From positions 248,001-312,000 of the forward strand of contig NZ_JACJUK010000002.1 of NCBI RefSeq assembly GCF_014235875.1: a stretch of 64,000 bases of DNA, read 5' to 3'. Source of the DNA: Croceivirga lutea (lineage in GTDB: Bacteria; Bacteroidota; Bacteroidia; Flavobacteriales; Flavobacteriaceae). Both the position numbers and the translations under genes were made by a program. The stretch's first letter is position 1, and each line of letters opens with the position of its first letter. Of this stretch, positions 19,544 through 28,663 are shown piece by piece. Under the pieces are notes generated by a model. The model did not search any database. It was given only the letters and a program-made list of their open reading frames with translations, and had not been told where the DNA came from.

Positions 19544-22500
19544 TTAGAATCCAAAACCTACTCCAAAGGCAAAACGCAAGCCATCATCACTATTAAACAA
19601 CCCAAAGTTTGCTGAAATTAAATCAGAGCCATTAACAAAAAAACCGCCCCCATAGGAGGTATGCCAAATATTTGAATTGTCGTTATCTAACCATACTCTA
19701 CCATAATCAAATCCGCCATAAATACCAGGTGTTATGGGTAATAGGCTTGTTTTAGCACGTCTAAAACTGTAACGGATATCTGTATTTTGATAAAACGATT
19801 TTTTTCCATTAAATCGTTGAAAACGAAAACCTCTTAGACCATTATTAGCCCCGATGTTTGCTGCTTGATAAAACTCAAAATCGTTTCCAATATTAAAATG
19901 TGCTTTTGCTTTAGTTGCAAACACCAATCTGCCATTTGGTATTAGTTGCCTATCATAACCTAAACTCGGAATAATATACCCATAAGACCGGCCAGACTGG
20001 CTCAAATTAGTCTTAAAACCACCTTCGAGCTGTATTTCCATACCCAAGGTTGGAAAGGCTTCATTATCAAAATTACGATAGGCATAAGACGCATTAACCC
20101 CAAAAAAATCTTGTTGCGTATCTCTCCCTTGTCCTGAATAAAAATCTTCAATAAATCTACCTTCAGTTTCTTCAACATCATAATTTTCGTAAGAGGCTCC
20201 AATCTTTGCAACAGAACCCATTCTGCCTCGCCAAACCAAAGAAGGATTTATAGTTATGGTTCTTATTTTAACTCTATTAAAATCTAAATCAAGTTCATCA
20301 TCATTATTAATGGTTTCATTACCAAAACCAAAGAAATTTCTACTAAAATTAGGCGTGGTAAATCTAGATGCTACTTCTAAATTAACGCCTTCTATTACGT
20401 TTGTAAACTCACTAGAATGGCTAAAATCTAATCCGCTAGTAGCAAAATAAAAATAACCCGCTAAGGTATGCTGTGAGGTAAAGGGGTTTTGTCTAAACCC
20501 ATTATAAGTATAGGTGTTTGTAAACCCAAGTTTTACACCGTCATCAGGATTAAATCCAATAGCTGGCAAAAACTGATTGTTACTGGCTTTAATTTTTAGA
20601 AATTGATAGGTGTTAGTGTCATAATCATTGATTTTTTTATGTTTACCACCTAAGGCCTCATCATAAGTGTTGGGCTTTTCTTTGAAATCATAGGTCTTTA
20701 TATTCTTAGCAGCAACAGCTATTTTATAAATATCGTTGTTATGACCACCAACTAATCTAATTTTAATTTTTCCTTGATTGGATGGTATTTCAAAAACATC
20801 ATCATCATCTAAACCATAAACCCAAATTTCTTTTGTGAGACTAGGGTCAAAAGTTTTATTGTAAAATAAATCTTTCTTTTTTCCTCCTTTAATTCTGTAA
20901 ACTTTAACTGAAACCGACCCATCTGTTAGCCCATTTAATTCAAAATAATCATCTTTATCTGTACCTGTAATAACTGTGTATTTATTAAGCACTTTGTAAT
21001 ATGCTTTGGCAGTTTCAACCAAATTAGCCTTACGTGCTAATAACACTTCTTTAATTTTTGGTGCAGTTGCTTGCCTTACCTCTGGCGGAAAAGCTACTAA
21101 TGATTTGTCTACAATTTCTGGCGAAATGTTATTTTGAATAAACTCAGCCTCAGCAATCCATGTATCTAATGTGGTTTCTGATAAAAGAGCCATATCTAAT
21201 GCAAAGGTCATTGGTGAAGAATTAAACCCCTTAACACTTTTAATTTCTTTGTTAAACCCTTCAAATAAACGCAACGCCGGAACTGTTCTAGAGGCAAATT
21301 TCATGAGTGCACCATCTCCCATTATCGAAAATACTTGGTCTCTATCTCTGGGAATTGGTCTAAAGATTTTATCACCATTTTCTTGTTCTACCTCAACCCA
21401 ACGCCATTGGTCTGTATGGCGGTCCCAATCGCCTAACAACATATCAAACAATCGAGCTCTAACGTACATGGGCTTATCTAGCTTATACTCTTCATCTTCT
21501 CGCAGTTTTTCAATAAAATCAGTTGTGCTTTCTATTTTTTTAGCATAGCCAAAACTGGCAATATTATGACCTTCAGAGGTATGTTCTTCAATCATATATA
21601 AAGCATTACCAAAATCTGTATTGTAACCACCAAGCGCTTCTTGTTTTGGCACATAGAATAATTTAGGATTTGTATGATATAAACCAACAGCATCTGACAA
21701 CTCCCCTACTGCAAAAGGAGCATATGGATGGGAGCCCGTATAAAAATCTTGAAGCAAGGCTTCTGTTGCAGTGTCTTCAAATTCACCAATTACATATTGG
21801 TCTTTAAATGCTAAGGATTGCAGATAAACTTCAGCGCTTTTGCGTAGGGCACGCATTACAAATTGCCGACCATCTTTATGTTCTAAACGTAATGATAATG
21901 ATTGATGCCCACCTCCTTTTTTAACCGGTTTTAAACCGCCATACAAGGTGTCTAAATTAACTGTTGGTGCTTCAATTTTTGTACTGTAGTATTTTCGATA
22001 TCTATCACCCCAAATAGCTTTGTAAAAACCAGATTTATCGGTTTCTTCTTCTGAATAGATAGAAGCCCTTACGGTTGGTAGAAATTCGTCTACATTCTCA
22101 TATTTTTCAAACTGTTTTTCCGCCGGTAAAACTGTAGTGCTGTAGATTAATTCTTCTGAATCTTCTTCAACGCCATAAAAATCCACTGTAGAGGAACCAT
22201 CTTTAAAGACTTTTAGTATTGCATACCCCATCATACCTGTTGAAAACTTACTACCATTTAATAGTCTTGTTGCTCCTTTTTTAGCTCCTGAACCGCTAAC
22301 AATTTGCGGAGTGTTTTCTTCTACAATGTATTGTAAAGTATGCTCATGACCAGAGACAAAAATGACCTTATCTGAAAACTGTGCTAGCGTTACAATTCTA
22401 TTTTTTAAATCGTTATATATTTTGCTTTGTTGGTCAGCAATACTAGCGCCTGAAGTTTTTCGCAGTTCGTTAATCACAGTACCCAAAACAGGCAATGGAA

Positions 22501-23257
22501 CTTTTACATGACTAGAGGGATAAAATTGTTTTTTAAATGAATACTGCCCGCCATGTGGACCATAAGTAAACATGGGATGGTGTAATGCTATTATGGTAGT
22601 TTTTTGTCTACTATCTTTAATTTCGTCTTCTAACTCTAGCAAAAAACGTTCACGGTCTTTTATTTCACATTTATCATTAATATCTGGTCGATTGTTCCAA
22701 TTGGTTAAGTACCATTCTGTATCAATTGTAATTACTCTTACATTATCACCAGCATCAAAAGCTTCTATTGGACACCCATTCTCAGGAAAGAAAACCTCTT
22801 TACTACCCAATTGTTCTTCAATGTAATTCTCCTCTCTTTTTAAACCTATGAGGCCTTCTGTATACCAATCATGATTACCAGGAATAAAAACACGTTTACC
22901 TTTAAAATTTTCAAGGGTTTTTAGTTGTGCATCTAAATGATTTTTAGCCTCTAGATAGGCAATAGTTGAATCTTTAGGGTCTGGTAAACCAGCTGGATAA
23001 ATATTATCCCCTAAAAAAATTGCTGTACTCTTTTTAGATGCAGTATCTAACTTGGCTTTAAAACTTATGAGCGCTTTATTCATACCTCCCATAGGTGATA
23101 AACCAGCATCACCAATTAAATAAAAAGTATGAGCAACTTTTTTGTTTGGCATAACTGATTTACCATCAAATTCTTGTTGGTATTTTGCTTTATAGGTTGC
23201 ACACCCAAAGAGCAATAACAATGCCATTGCAGAAGTTGCAATTTTTTTCAAAGCCAT
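19544..23257 (-). CDS. Metallophosphoesterase - kinase-like segment - Omp85 barrel fusion (active phosphoesterase)
   Basis: 1237-residue lipoprotein from ATG 23257 (MALKKIATSA..., lipobox Cys19, LLFGC). Residues about 40-330 are a purple-acid-phosphatase-type calcineurin fold with all metal motifs: GDAG (D50), GDNIY (D84), GNHD (127-130), HH (226-227), GHEH (303-306). Residues about 440-645 hold a Gly-rich loop (GGGHQS, 448-453), VMRALRK (467-473), GDWDRHTDQW (609-618) and RDRD (637-640), which look kinase-like. Residues about 763-845 have RTX-like GTDKDD, GLDDDD and GGHNND turns. From about 900 a bacterial-surface-antigen (Omp85) barrel runs to the terminal Phe and includes the conserved NNGLRGFR motif. 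The phosphatase-plus-barrel layout matches what has been called metallo-Omp85. A paralogue is at 28664-32401. The next gene starts divergently 45 bp away. Confidence 0.85.
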   Translation of the reverse strand: MALKKIATSAMALLLLFGCATYKAKYQQEFDGKSVMPNKKVAHTFYLIGDAGLSPMGGMNKALISFKAKLDTASKKSTAIFLGDNIYPAGLPDPKDSTIAYLEAKNHLDAQLKTLENFKGKRVFIPGNHDWYTEGLIGLKREENYIEEQLGSKEVFFPENGCPIEAFDAGDNVRVITIDTEWYLTNWNNRPDINDKCEIKDRERFLLELEDEIKDSRQKTTIIALHHPMFTYGPHGGQYSFKKQFYPSSHVKVPLPVLGTVINELRKTSGASIADQQSKIYNDLKNRIVTLAQFSDKVIFVSGHEHTLQYIVEENTPQIVSGSGAKKGATRLLNGSKFSTGMMGYAILKVFKDGSSTVDFYGVEEDSEELIYSTTVLPAEKQFEKYENVDEFLPTVRASIYSEEETDKSGFYKAIWGDRYRKYYSTKIEAPTVNLDTLYGGLKPVKKGGGHQSLSLRLEHKDGRQFVMRALRKSAEVYLQSLAFKDQYVIGEFEDTATEALLQDFYTGSHPYAPFAVGELSDAVGLYHTNPKLFYVPKQEALGGYNTDFGNALYMIEEHTSEGHNIASFGYAKKIESTTDFIEKLREDEEYKLDKPMYVRARLFDMLLGDWDRHTDQWRWVEVEQENGDKIFRPIPRDRDQVFSIMGDGALMKFASRTVPALRLFEGFNKEIKSVKGFNSSPMTFALDMALLSETTLDTWIAEAEFIQNNISPEIVDKSLVAFPPEVRQATAPKIKEVLLARKANLVETAKAYYKVLNKYTVITGTDKDDYFELNGLTDGSVSVKVYRIKGGKKKDLFYNKTFDPSLTKEIWVYGLDDDDVFEIPSNQGKIKIRLVGGHNNDIYKIAVAAKNIKTYDFKEKPNTYDEALGGKHKKINDYDTNTYQFLKIKASNNQFLPAIGFNPDDGVKLGFTNTYTYNGFRQNPFTSQHTLAGYFYFATSGLDFSHSSEFTNVIEGVNLEVASRFTTPNFSRNFFGFGNETINNDDELDLDFNRVKIRTITINPSLVWRGRMGSVAKIGASYENYDVEETEGRFIEDFYSGQGRDTQQDFFGVNASYAYRNFDNEAFPTLGMEIQLEGGFKTNLSQSGRSYGYIIPSLGYDRQLIPNGRLVFATKAKAHFNIGNDFEFYQAANIGANNGLRGFRFQRFNGKKSFYQNTDIRYSFRRAKTSLLPITPGIYGGFDYGRVWLDNDNSNIWHTSYGGGFFVNGSDLISANFGLFNSDDGLRFAFGVGFGF

Positions 23258-23302
23258 ATGTTCAATGCAATTTTTGTATTTTGGAATCATCAATATACAA
23301 CT

Positions 23303-24520
23303 ATGTCAGAAACCGTTCAAAGAGCAGAGGAGTTTGTTACCAACCTTTTAACTAATTCTTTAAATTCTAGTTTTTTATACCACAATTTTAGACATACACA
23401 AAGGGTAGTAGAAAGTACAGAAGAGCTTATTGATAATATAAAATTAAAAGATGATGAACAAGAGGCTTTACGCTTAACCGCTTGGTTTCATGATACTGGA
23501 TACACAAAAGATTTAGAGAACCATGAAGCGCATAGTTGTGAAATAGCTAAGAAGTTTTTAACCGAACAAAAAACTGATGAAGACCAAATAGCTTTGGTAG
23601 AAAAACTAATAATGGCTACCAAAATGGGCCATGAGCCAGATGGTTTGTTAGAAGAAATTATTAGAGATGCAGATTCTTCTCACATTGGTCAAAAGAGTTA
23701 TCTAGAAACCTCTGATTTACTAAGGGAAGAATTATCATTATTAGGAAAGGCCAGCTATTCTTCAGAAGAGTGGAGAGAAAAAAACATTAAAATGTTCAGA
23801 ACCAAGCATAGATTTTATACAGACTATGCAATTGAGAATTGGCAATCTAGAAAAGACAAAAATCTTAAGAAATTAATCAAAGCAAAAAAGAGTAGAAACC
23901 AACTAGCTAAAAAAGAAAAATTAAAAGCTCAATTTAAAAGTGAAAGTCCTGAACGTGGAATACAAACCATGTATAGGGTTACAATGAGAAATCATTTAAA
24001 ACTAAGTGATATTGCTGATACAAAAGCTAATATTTTATTGTCTGTAAATGCAATTATTATCTCTTTAGTTCTTGCAAATTTAATTCCGAAACTAGATAAC
24101 CCTTCTAATGATTACCTGATTATACCTACAGCAATATTTGTATTATTTAGTATTGTTTCTATGATATTTGCTATTCTTGCTACTAGACCAAACGTAACTA
24201 GAGGAGAGTTTACAAAAGAAGATGTTGAACAGAAAAAAGTAAATCTACTTTTCTTTGGTAATTTTCATAAAATGGAATTACCAGATTACGAGTGGGCCAT
24301 ACAAGAACTTATAAAAGACAAAAAGTTTGTGTATTCAACCCTTACCAAAGACTTGTATTTTCTTGGTGTAGTGTTAAATAAAAAATACAACCTTTTACGC
24401 TGGACTTATACCATTTTTATGATAGGAATGATTTTATCTGTAATATCCTTTTTTGTGGCGTTAGAATTTTATGGCCCTGATAGAGTATTAGAATTACCAA
24501 CCCCTACACCAGATAATTAA
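23303..24520 (+). CDS. HD-domain protein fused to Pycsar-effector-like transmembrane module
   Basis: 405 residues from the ATG at 23303; an in-frame ATG at 23258 would add an unlikely 15-residue extension. Residues about 5-180 are an HD hydrolase domain: H31 (FRH), H63-D64 (AWFHDTGY), and RDAD at 121-124. A basic linker (about 183-215) leads to a membrane module: MYRVTMRNHLKLSDIADTKA (about 223-242), helix 245-262 (ILLSVNAIIISLVLANL), helix about 272-293, and a last helix about 369-388. The ADxKAxxLLxxN pattern is that of the PycTM domain (formerly DUF5706) of pyrimidine-cyclase antiphage effectors. No nucleotide cyclase gene is nearby. HD domains cut phosphoesters of nucleotides, so a nucleotide-controlled membrane protein is plausible, unproven. 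Confidence 0.8.
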   Translation: MSETVQRAEEFVTNLLTNSLNSSFLYHNFRHTQRVVESTEELIDNIKLKDDEQEALRLTAWFHDTGYTKDLENHEAHSCEIAKKFLTEQKTDEDQIALVEKLIMATKMGHEPDGLLEEIIRDADSSHIGQKSYLETSDLLREELSLLGKASYSSEEWREKNIKMFRTKHRFYTDYAIENWQSRKDKNLKKLIKAKKSRNQLAKKEKLKAQFKSESPERGIQTMYRVTMRNHLKLSDIADTKANILLSVNAIIISLVLANLIPKLDNPSNDYLIIPTAIFVLFSIVSMIFAILATRPNVTRGEFTKEDVEQKKVNLLFFGNFHKMELPDYEWAIQELIKDKKFVYSTLTKDLYFLGVVLNKKYNLLRWTYTIFMIGMILSVISFFVALEFYGPDRVLELPTPTPDN

Positions 24521-26889
24521 CTCTTAAGAGTTTCCATTAAATCTGCGTAGGTATAGGTTTTTTCTGGCTCTTCATCTTTTTTGTACAAGATTTCTGCGCG
24601 TATTGCTTTAAGGCCAGTAATACCTTGCAAACCTTCTAGTTCCACAACCTCAACATTATTGGTAAAATAGCCTTTAGATTTTAAGAAGTTAATGTAACGT
24701 AGGTATTCTCGCTCATCTTTCTTTTGTGAATAAACTATTGCTAATTTACCTTTTTGGGTAAGTCGTTCTTTAGTTCCTTTAATGTATGATTTATCAATTC
24801 GCTTTTTTATAACCTCATATCTTGCATTGTACGTACCATCCACATCGAACTTCTTTTCATCCATTCTAAATCTAATTGCCAAAGGCGTACTGTAAACCAA
24901 AATCAAAGAAGTAACATCTAAGGCTACTGGTAACTCTGGTTTTAAGCTATAGTACTTGTTTTCCATCTCACACATAACTTGTAGCTGCCAAAGGCGTAAG
25001 TTGTTTAGGTATAATGGATTAAATTCTTGTTCGTTGGCAATAGACTGCCCAATGTATAGATTATGCTCAACCCCGTCTGTTTTGTAACGTTCAAAATAGT
25101 GCGGATACATTAATTGGGCTTCTTGTTGTTTTTCATCAAGCAAAGCTGCAAGTTGCATATTTGTTTCGGTAACACTTTCATCATAATTACGTCTGTGGTC
25201 GTAATAGGATTCTGTTCCCATATCTATGGTACTCTGGTATGCTTTAATCTTGTTGGCTAACTTATCGTTAGTTTTCTTTAAATGTTTAAAAACAGGATTA
25301 ATCTCATCTTGAACAAAATCAAAAATTGCCTGTTCACTATTAGAATACAAGACGTCTTTAATGTCGTCTATATAACTATTCACTCTAAACATAAGCTCCT
25401 CGTAAATAGGTAACTTAAGTGTTGAAAGCGCTTCATTCAAAATTTTAGAGATTTCTGAAAGTTGAATTAACAAATCTCGTTGAATGGCTATATTTCTTTC
25501 TTTTGAAGAATCTTTAATATCTATTTGACCATAGAGTGGATAAACTTCTTTAAAAACAATTTCATTAAAAACAGGTCTATGACCCATAGTTTCCATAGTC
25601 ATAAACTTTTTAGCTTCTTCTTGAAACTTCCAGTAAACTGAGTCATGTACAGTAGTGCATTCATGCTGAATTACTGCATCAATCATATTTTTTTCTTCTT
25701 CTATAGAACGCAATACCGCAGAGACAATAAATGGCATAACATCTTCTAATTTTGTAGCGTTTATGCTATTTAAATCATTAATGTTAGGCGAAACAATTTC
25801 TAAAACACCTAGCAAATTGCCGTCTTGTGCAATTGGCGCTAGAATAGCACTATTGAAACCCTGTTCGTATAAATTTTTATAAGGTTGACCGTTATTTGAC
25901 TTTTTTACGCATTCTTTCAAATTTGCAATTGCAAATGATGTAGTTTCACCTATTAATTTTAAATAGGAGTGGTCACATAACATGCTATGGCAAGATTCTG
26001 CCTCTTGTTCTTTTAAGATAAAGCTATCAATACCCTTACCGTATATTTTGATGAATCTATTGGAATGAGAATCGTAGCCAGAGAAACCCACTTTAATATC
26101 TTTTAGTCTAAACAAAGACCTAAACGTGTCTTGAAAGTCGCCCATGAAGGTTTCACTTTCACGCTTGCCTTTTCCGATTAAGGTAGATTTAATCTCTGAA
26201 ATAGAATGTTCAGCGGTTACATCAAACAAATTAGAGATAACAAATCCTTTAATTAAAAAGCTATGAGGTGGTATTGTTTTTTTCCATAATTCCAAATTTT
26301 CAGCATTAGCCAAAAGCTCGTCGTAGTCTTTTTGAGTAAGCTTTTTTGCCTTATCTGTGGGTATAATCTCCACAAAATCTGCATTATATAGAATTCTATA
26401 ATGTCTCATTACACCGTTTGCATCTGGTATATCGTAAAAAAGTGGTCGTTTAAAATCTAAATTAAATCCATAATAAAAATTTAAAATTACCGTGGCTTGC
26501 ATTATATACTGCATTTCATCTCCCATAGTTCGCATTTCTAATTCAAACTCATCACCAGCATCTTTTAAGATTTGCTGAAAACGAGCTGTAGAATTAAATA
26601 CAACGCTATTGTATGCTACAGATGCCGCCTTAATTTCATTATGGGTTAAGGCCGAAGGAAATAAATCTGCTAGAATAATTCTAATAACATCTTTGTGTTG
26701 TTCAAGTATCTCAAGGTCATCAAAACCTTCTCTGAGAATAGGATAGGGCTCAACAGCTTTGAGTACCTCTTCTGCTCTTTCTACTTGTAAATGGTCATCA
26801 CTAGTAAGTAACCCCTCATAATGTTCTAGGAGTTTATTGAAACTTATTAGCTGCAAAAACGGGGTCTCTGTTTGTTTACCCTTTCTCAT
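24517..26889 (-). CDS. Large GAF-domain protein of unknown function
   Basis: 790 residues, no signal peptide, so cytoplasmic. A GAF-like sensor domain is visible at about residues 255-400 (KVGFSGYDSHSNRFIKIYG, GFNSAILAPIAQDGNLLGVLEIVSP). The N-terminal 250 and C-terminal 380 residues have no domain I recognise; they are mainly helical and charged, with a coiled-coil-like stretch around 460-600. There is no histidine-kinase, GGDEF or phosphatase motif. The gene is convergent with the HD-Pycsar-like gene and the two stop codons overlap (24517-24520). It is divergent from the metallophosphoesterase gene at 27011. It may be a ligand sensor in the same signalling neighbourhood, but no output domain can be named. 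Confidence 0.7.
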   Translation of the reverse strand: MRKGKQTETPFLQLISFNKLLEHYEGLLTSDDHLQVERAEEVLKAVEPYPILREGFDDLEILEQHKDVIRIILADLFPSALTHNEIKAASVAYNSVVFNSTARFQQILKDAGDEFELEMRTMGDEMQYIMQATVILNFYYGFNLDFKRPLFYDIPDANGVMRHYRILYNADFVEIIPTDKAKKLTQKDYDELLANAENLELWKKTIPPHSFLIKGFVISNLFDVTAEHSISEIKSTLIGKGKRESETFMGDFQDTFRSLFRLKDIKVGFSGYDSHSNRFIKIYGKGIDSFILKEQEAESCHSMLCDHSYLKLIGETTSFAIANLKECVKKSNNGQPYKNLYEQGFNSAILAPIAQDGNLLGVLEIVSPNINDLNSINATKLEDVMPFIVSAVLRSIEEEKNMIDAVIQHECTTVHDSVYWKFQEEAKKFMTMETMGHRPVFNEIVFKEVYPLYGQIDIKDSSKERNIAIQRDLLIQLSEISKILNEALSTLKLPIYEELMFRVNSYIDDIKDVLYSNSEQAIFDFVQDEINPVFKHLKKTNDKLANKIKAYQSTIDMGTESYYDHRRNYDESVTETNMQLAALLDEKQQEAQLMYPHYFERYKTDGVEHNLYIGQSIANEQEFNPLYLNNLRLWQLQVMCEMENKYYSLKPELPVALDVTSLILVYSTPLAIRFRMDEKKFDVDGTYNARYEVIKKRIDKSYIKGTKERLTQKGKLAIVYSQKKDEREYLRYINFLKSKGYFTNNVEVVELEGLQGITGLKAIRAEILYKKDEEPEKTYTYADLMETLKS

Positions 26890-27010
26890 AACTTCTTGGT
26901 CGTTAGATAGCCTGTAAAATTACAAAATCCTTAAATGGACTCCTGTTAAAGGAATCTTTAAGGTATTCAGAAAGATTTGTCGCATATTTAAGCTAAATAT
27001 TACATTTAAA

Positions 27011-27910
27011 ATGTCATCACAAAAAAGATTACAACGAGCGTACAAAAATGCGAAGCGAATTACCTTTGATGACACCTCTAGATTTATTGTGTTCAGCGAT
27101 TGTCATAGGGGTGATAATAGCTTTGCTGACGACTTTGCAAATAATCGAAATATCTATTTTCATGCGTTAAATCATTACTATAGAAATGGTTTTCAATATT
27201 GTGAATTAGGTGATGGTGATGAATTATGGGAAAACATCACTTTTGAGTCTATTTTTGAAGCCCACAAAAACGTATATAAACTACTAAGAGAATTTCACTT
27301 AGAAGGCAGACTACATATGGTTTGGGGCAATCATGATATGGTTTATAAAGATGCCGCCTATGTAGAAAACAACTTAAGTCATTATTTTGAACCAATTGAT
27401 GGTACAGACAAAGAACTATTTGAAGGTATTGAATATAATGAAGCACTAGTACTGCAGCATGAGACTACCCAACAAGAAATATTTTGCACGCACGGCCACC
27501 AAGCAGATTGGTGGAATTATGTTTGCTGGAAAGTAGGCAGGTTTTTGGTTCGTATTCTATGGAAACCCCTACAGGTTGTTGGTATTGCTGACCCTACAAG
27601 TCCGGCCAAAAACTACAAGGAAATGATTAGAATTGAAAAGCGAATTAAAAAATGGATTCTGAGTAACAATTTAAAGATGACCATTTCTGGTCATACACAC
27701 AGACCACGGTTTCCTGAACCAGGGCAAATACCTTTTTTTAATGATGGTAGCTGCGTACATCCAAGAAGTGTTACTGGAATTGAAATTGAAAACGGACATA
27801 TTTCCTTGATAAAATGGAAAATTGACACAAAAATAGATGGCACCTTACAAGTAGTACGGGTATTGCTAGAAGGCCCTCAAAAACTCGCAGATTATATGAG
27901 AGCTAATTAA
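27011..27910 (+). CDS. Calcineurin-like metallophosphoesterase
   Basis: 299 residues, cytoplasmic (no signal peptide). The full metal-binding set is present: FSDCHRGD (D30, H32), GDGDELWE (67-74), GNHD (106-109), a later His in the QHE/CTHGHQ region, and GHTH at 227-230. This motif order is that of the LpxH/YfcE-type metallophosphoesterases, but residues specific to lipid A UDP-diacylglucosamine hydrolysis cannot be confirmed by eye. It is divergent from the GAF protein gene (121-bp gap) and its end overlaps the convergent PepSY-like lipoprotein gene by 8 nt. It is the third phosphoesterase-type gene within 13 kb. Confidence 0.85.
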   Translation: MSSQKRLQRAYKNAKRITFDDTSRFIVFSDCHRGDNSFADDFANNRNIYFHALNHYYRNGFQYCELGDGDELWENITFESIFEAHKNVYKLLREFHLEGRLHMVWGNHDMVYKDAAYVENNLSHYFEPIDGTDKELFEGIEYNEALVLQHETTQQEIFCTHGHQADWWNYVCWKVGRFLVRILWKPLQVVGIADPTSPAKNYKEMIRIEKRIKKWILSNNLKMTISGHTHRPRFPEPGQIPFFNDGSCVHPRSVTGIEIENGHISLIKWKIDTKIDGTLQVVRVLLEGPQKLADYMRAN

Positions 27911-28337
27911 TTATTTGCCCGTCAGCCTTAAATTCTACATCTTTTTTATCCTTACCATCTTTTAGCTCCACATCATAAAACATACCTTTTGAGTGATGCT
28001 GAACTTCTTCTACCTCGTTAATATCCCAATCATCATATTTCTCCTCTAAAACGTCTAAGATTGCTTTTGGCAAATCATCTTCATCAATACTACGTTCAGT
28101 TTCAATCCAACTACCATTTGGTTTATAATCTGCTCTATATTTTTTACCATCAATTTTAAAATTGGCCTCAAAATTTCCGTTTTTATCAGTATGCCAATCT
28201 GGGTCATTTTCACCAGGATATTTTTGTTCAAAATTTCGCTGAACTGCATCTGGCACCTGCCCTTGACTTTCTGCACAACTTCCAAAAGTCAGCAAAAAAC
28301 AACTTAAAATTAAGATTGTATTTATTCTAATTGTCAT
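27903..28337 (-). CDS. PepSY-like (putative beta-lactamase-inhibitor-like) lipoprotein
   Basis: 144 residues from the ATG at 28337 (MTIRINTILILSCFLLTFGSC, lipobox Cys21). The mature part has two tandem PepSY-like units: QKYPGENDPDWHTDKNGNFE ... KKYRADYKPNGSWIETE and LEEKYDDWDINEVEEVQ ... GMFYDVELKDGKDKKDVEF. Proteins of this type are common in Bacteroidota periplasm and of unknown role; PepSY units are often thought to bind or inhibit proteases. An ATG four codons upstream (28349) is possible but weakens the signal peptide. It overlaps the preceding small lipoprotein gene by 11 nt, so the two are co-transcribed. Confidence 0.75.
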   Translation of the reverse strand: MTIRINTILILSCFLLTFGSCAESQGQVPDAVQRNFEQKYPGENDPDWHTDKNGNFEANFKIDGKKYRADYKPNGSWIETERSIDEDDLPKAILDVLEEKYDDWDINEVEEVQHHSKGMFYDVELKDGKDKKDVEFKADGQIIN

Positions 28338-28545
28338 CTGTTTCTCCATCTAATTCTTCTTTTACATCATCATAGGCACCTTTAATTTCTTCCCCTGCTC
28401 TTTCTGCTCCATCTTCAACCTCATCTGCAACTCTTTCAATTTCGTTATCGACATCATCTGTTTCTTTTTTTGTTTCCCTGCAAGACACTATTAATAGTGA
28501 AAATAACAGACCAGACAAAACAACTGATTTTGTATATTTTTTCAT
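28327..28545 (-). CDS. Small acidic helical lipoprotein
   Basis: 72 residues from the ATG at 28545 (MKKYTKSVVLSGLLFSLLIVSC, lipobox Cys22). The mature part is about 50 residues, very acidic, with a heptad-like alternation (DNEIERVADEVEDGAERAGEEI) that predicts an amphipathic helix. It resembles small Bacteroidota lipoproteins related to entericidin/YtxH-like helical proteins, with no known function. It is the first gene of a two-gene operon with the PepSY-like lipoprotein. A longer start at 28593 would place 16 residues before the signal peptide and was rejected. Confidence 0.65.
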   Translation of the reverse strand: MKKYTKSVVLSGLLFSLLIVSCRETKKETDDVDNEIERVADEVEDGAERAGEEIKGAYDDVKEELDGETDDN

Positions 28546-28663
28546 AACTGTATTATTTAATGGGCAAAATATAGAGACAATTTTTGGGCTCAATCCCTAA
28601 AAATAGAGTTTGGGTTAAACAAAAAATCTATAGCATTAACATTTGTTGCTTTTTATAACCTAA

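Noticed and set aside
21171-21548. 125-codon plus-strand frame inside the Omp85 fusion gene
   Set aside because: Antisense to a well-conserved coding region, low-complexity Ser/Leu composition, no promoter or start context.
23258-23302. Upstream in-frame start for the HD-domain gene at 23258
   Set aside because: It would begin at the very base next to the divergent gene's start and add a hydrophobic 15-residue extension not expected for an HD domain; the ATG at 23303 is better.
23303-24520. A complete Pycsar defence operon
   Set aside because: Only the effector-like membrane domain is present, fused to HD; no pyrimidine cyclase gene is found in the flanking 20 kb on either side.
28636-28642. 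A TTAACAT half-site upstream of the second Omp85 fusion gene
   Set aside because: Single copy with no partner 11 bp away on either side, so it is expected by chance in AT-rich DNA and not enough for a PHO box.
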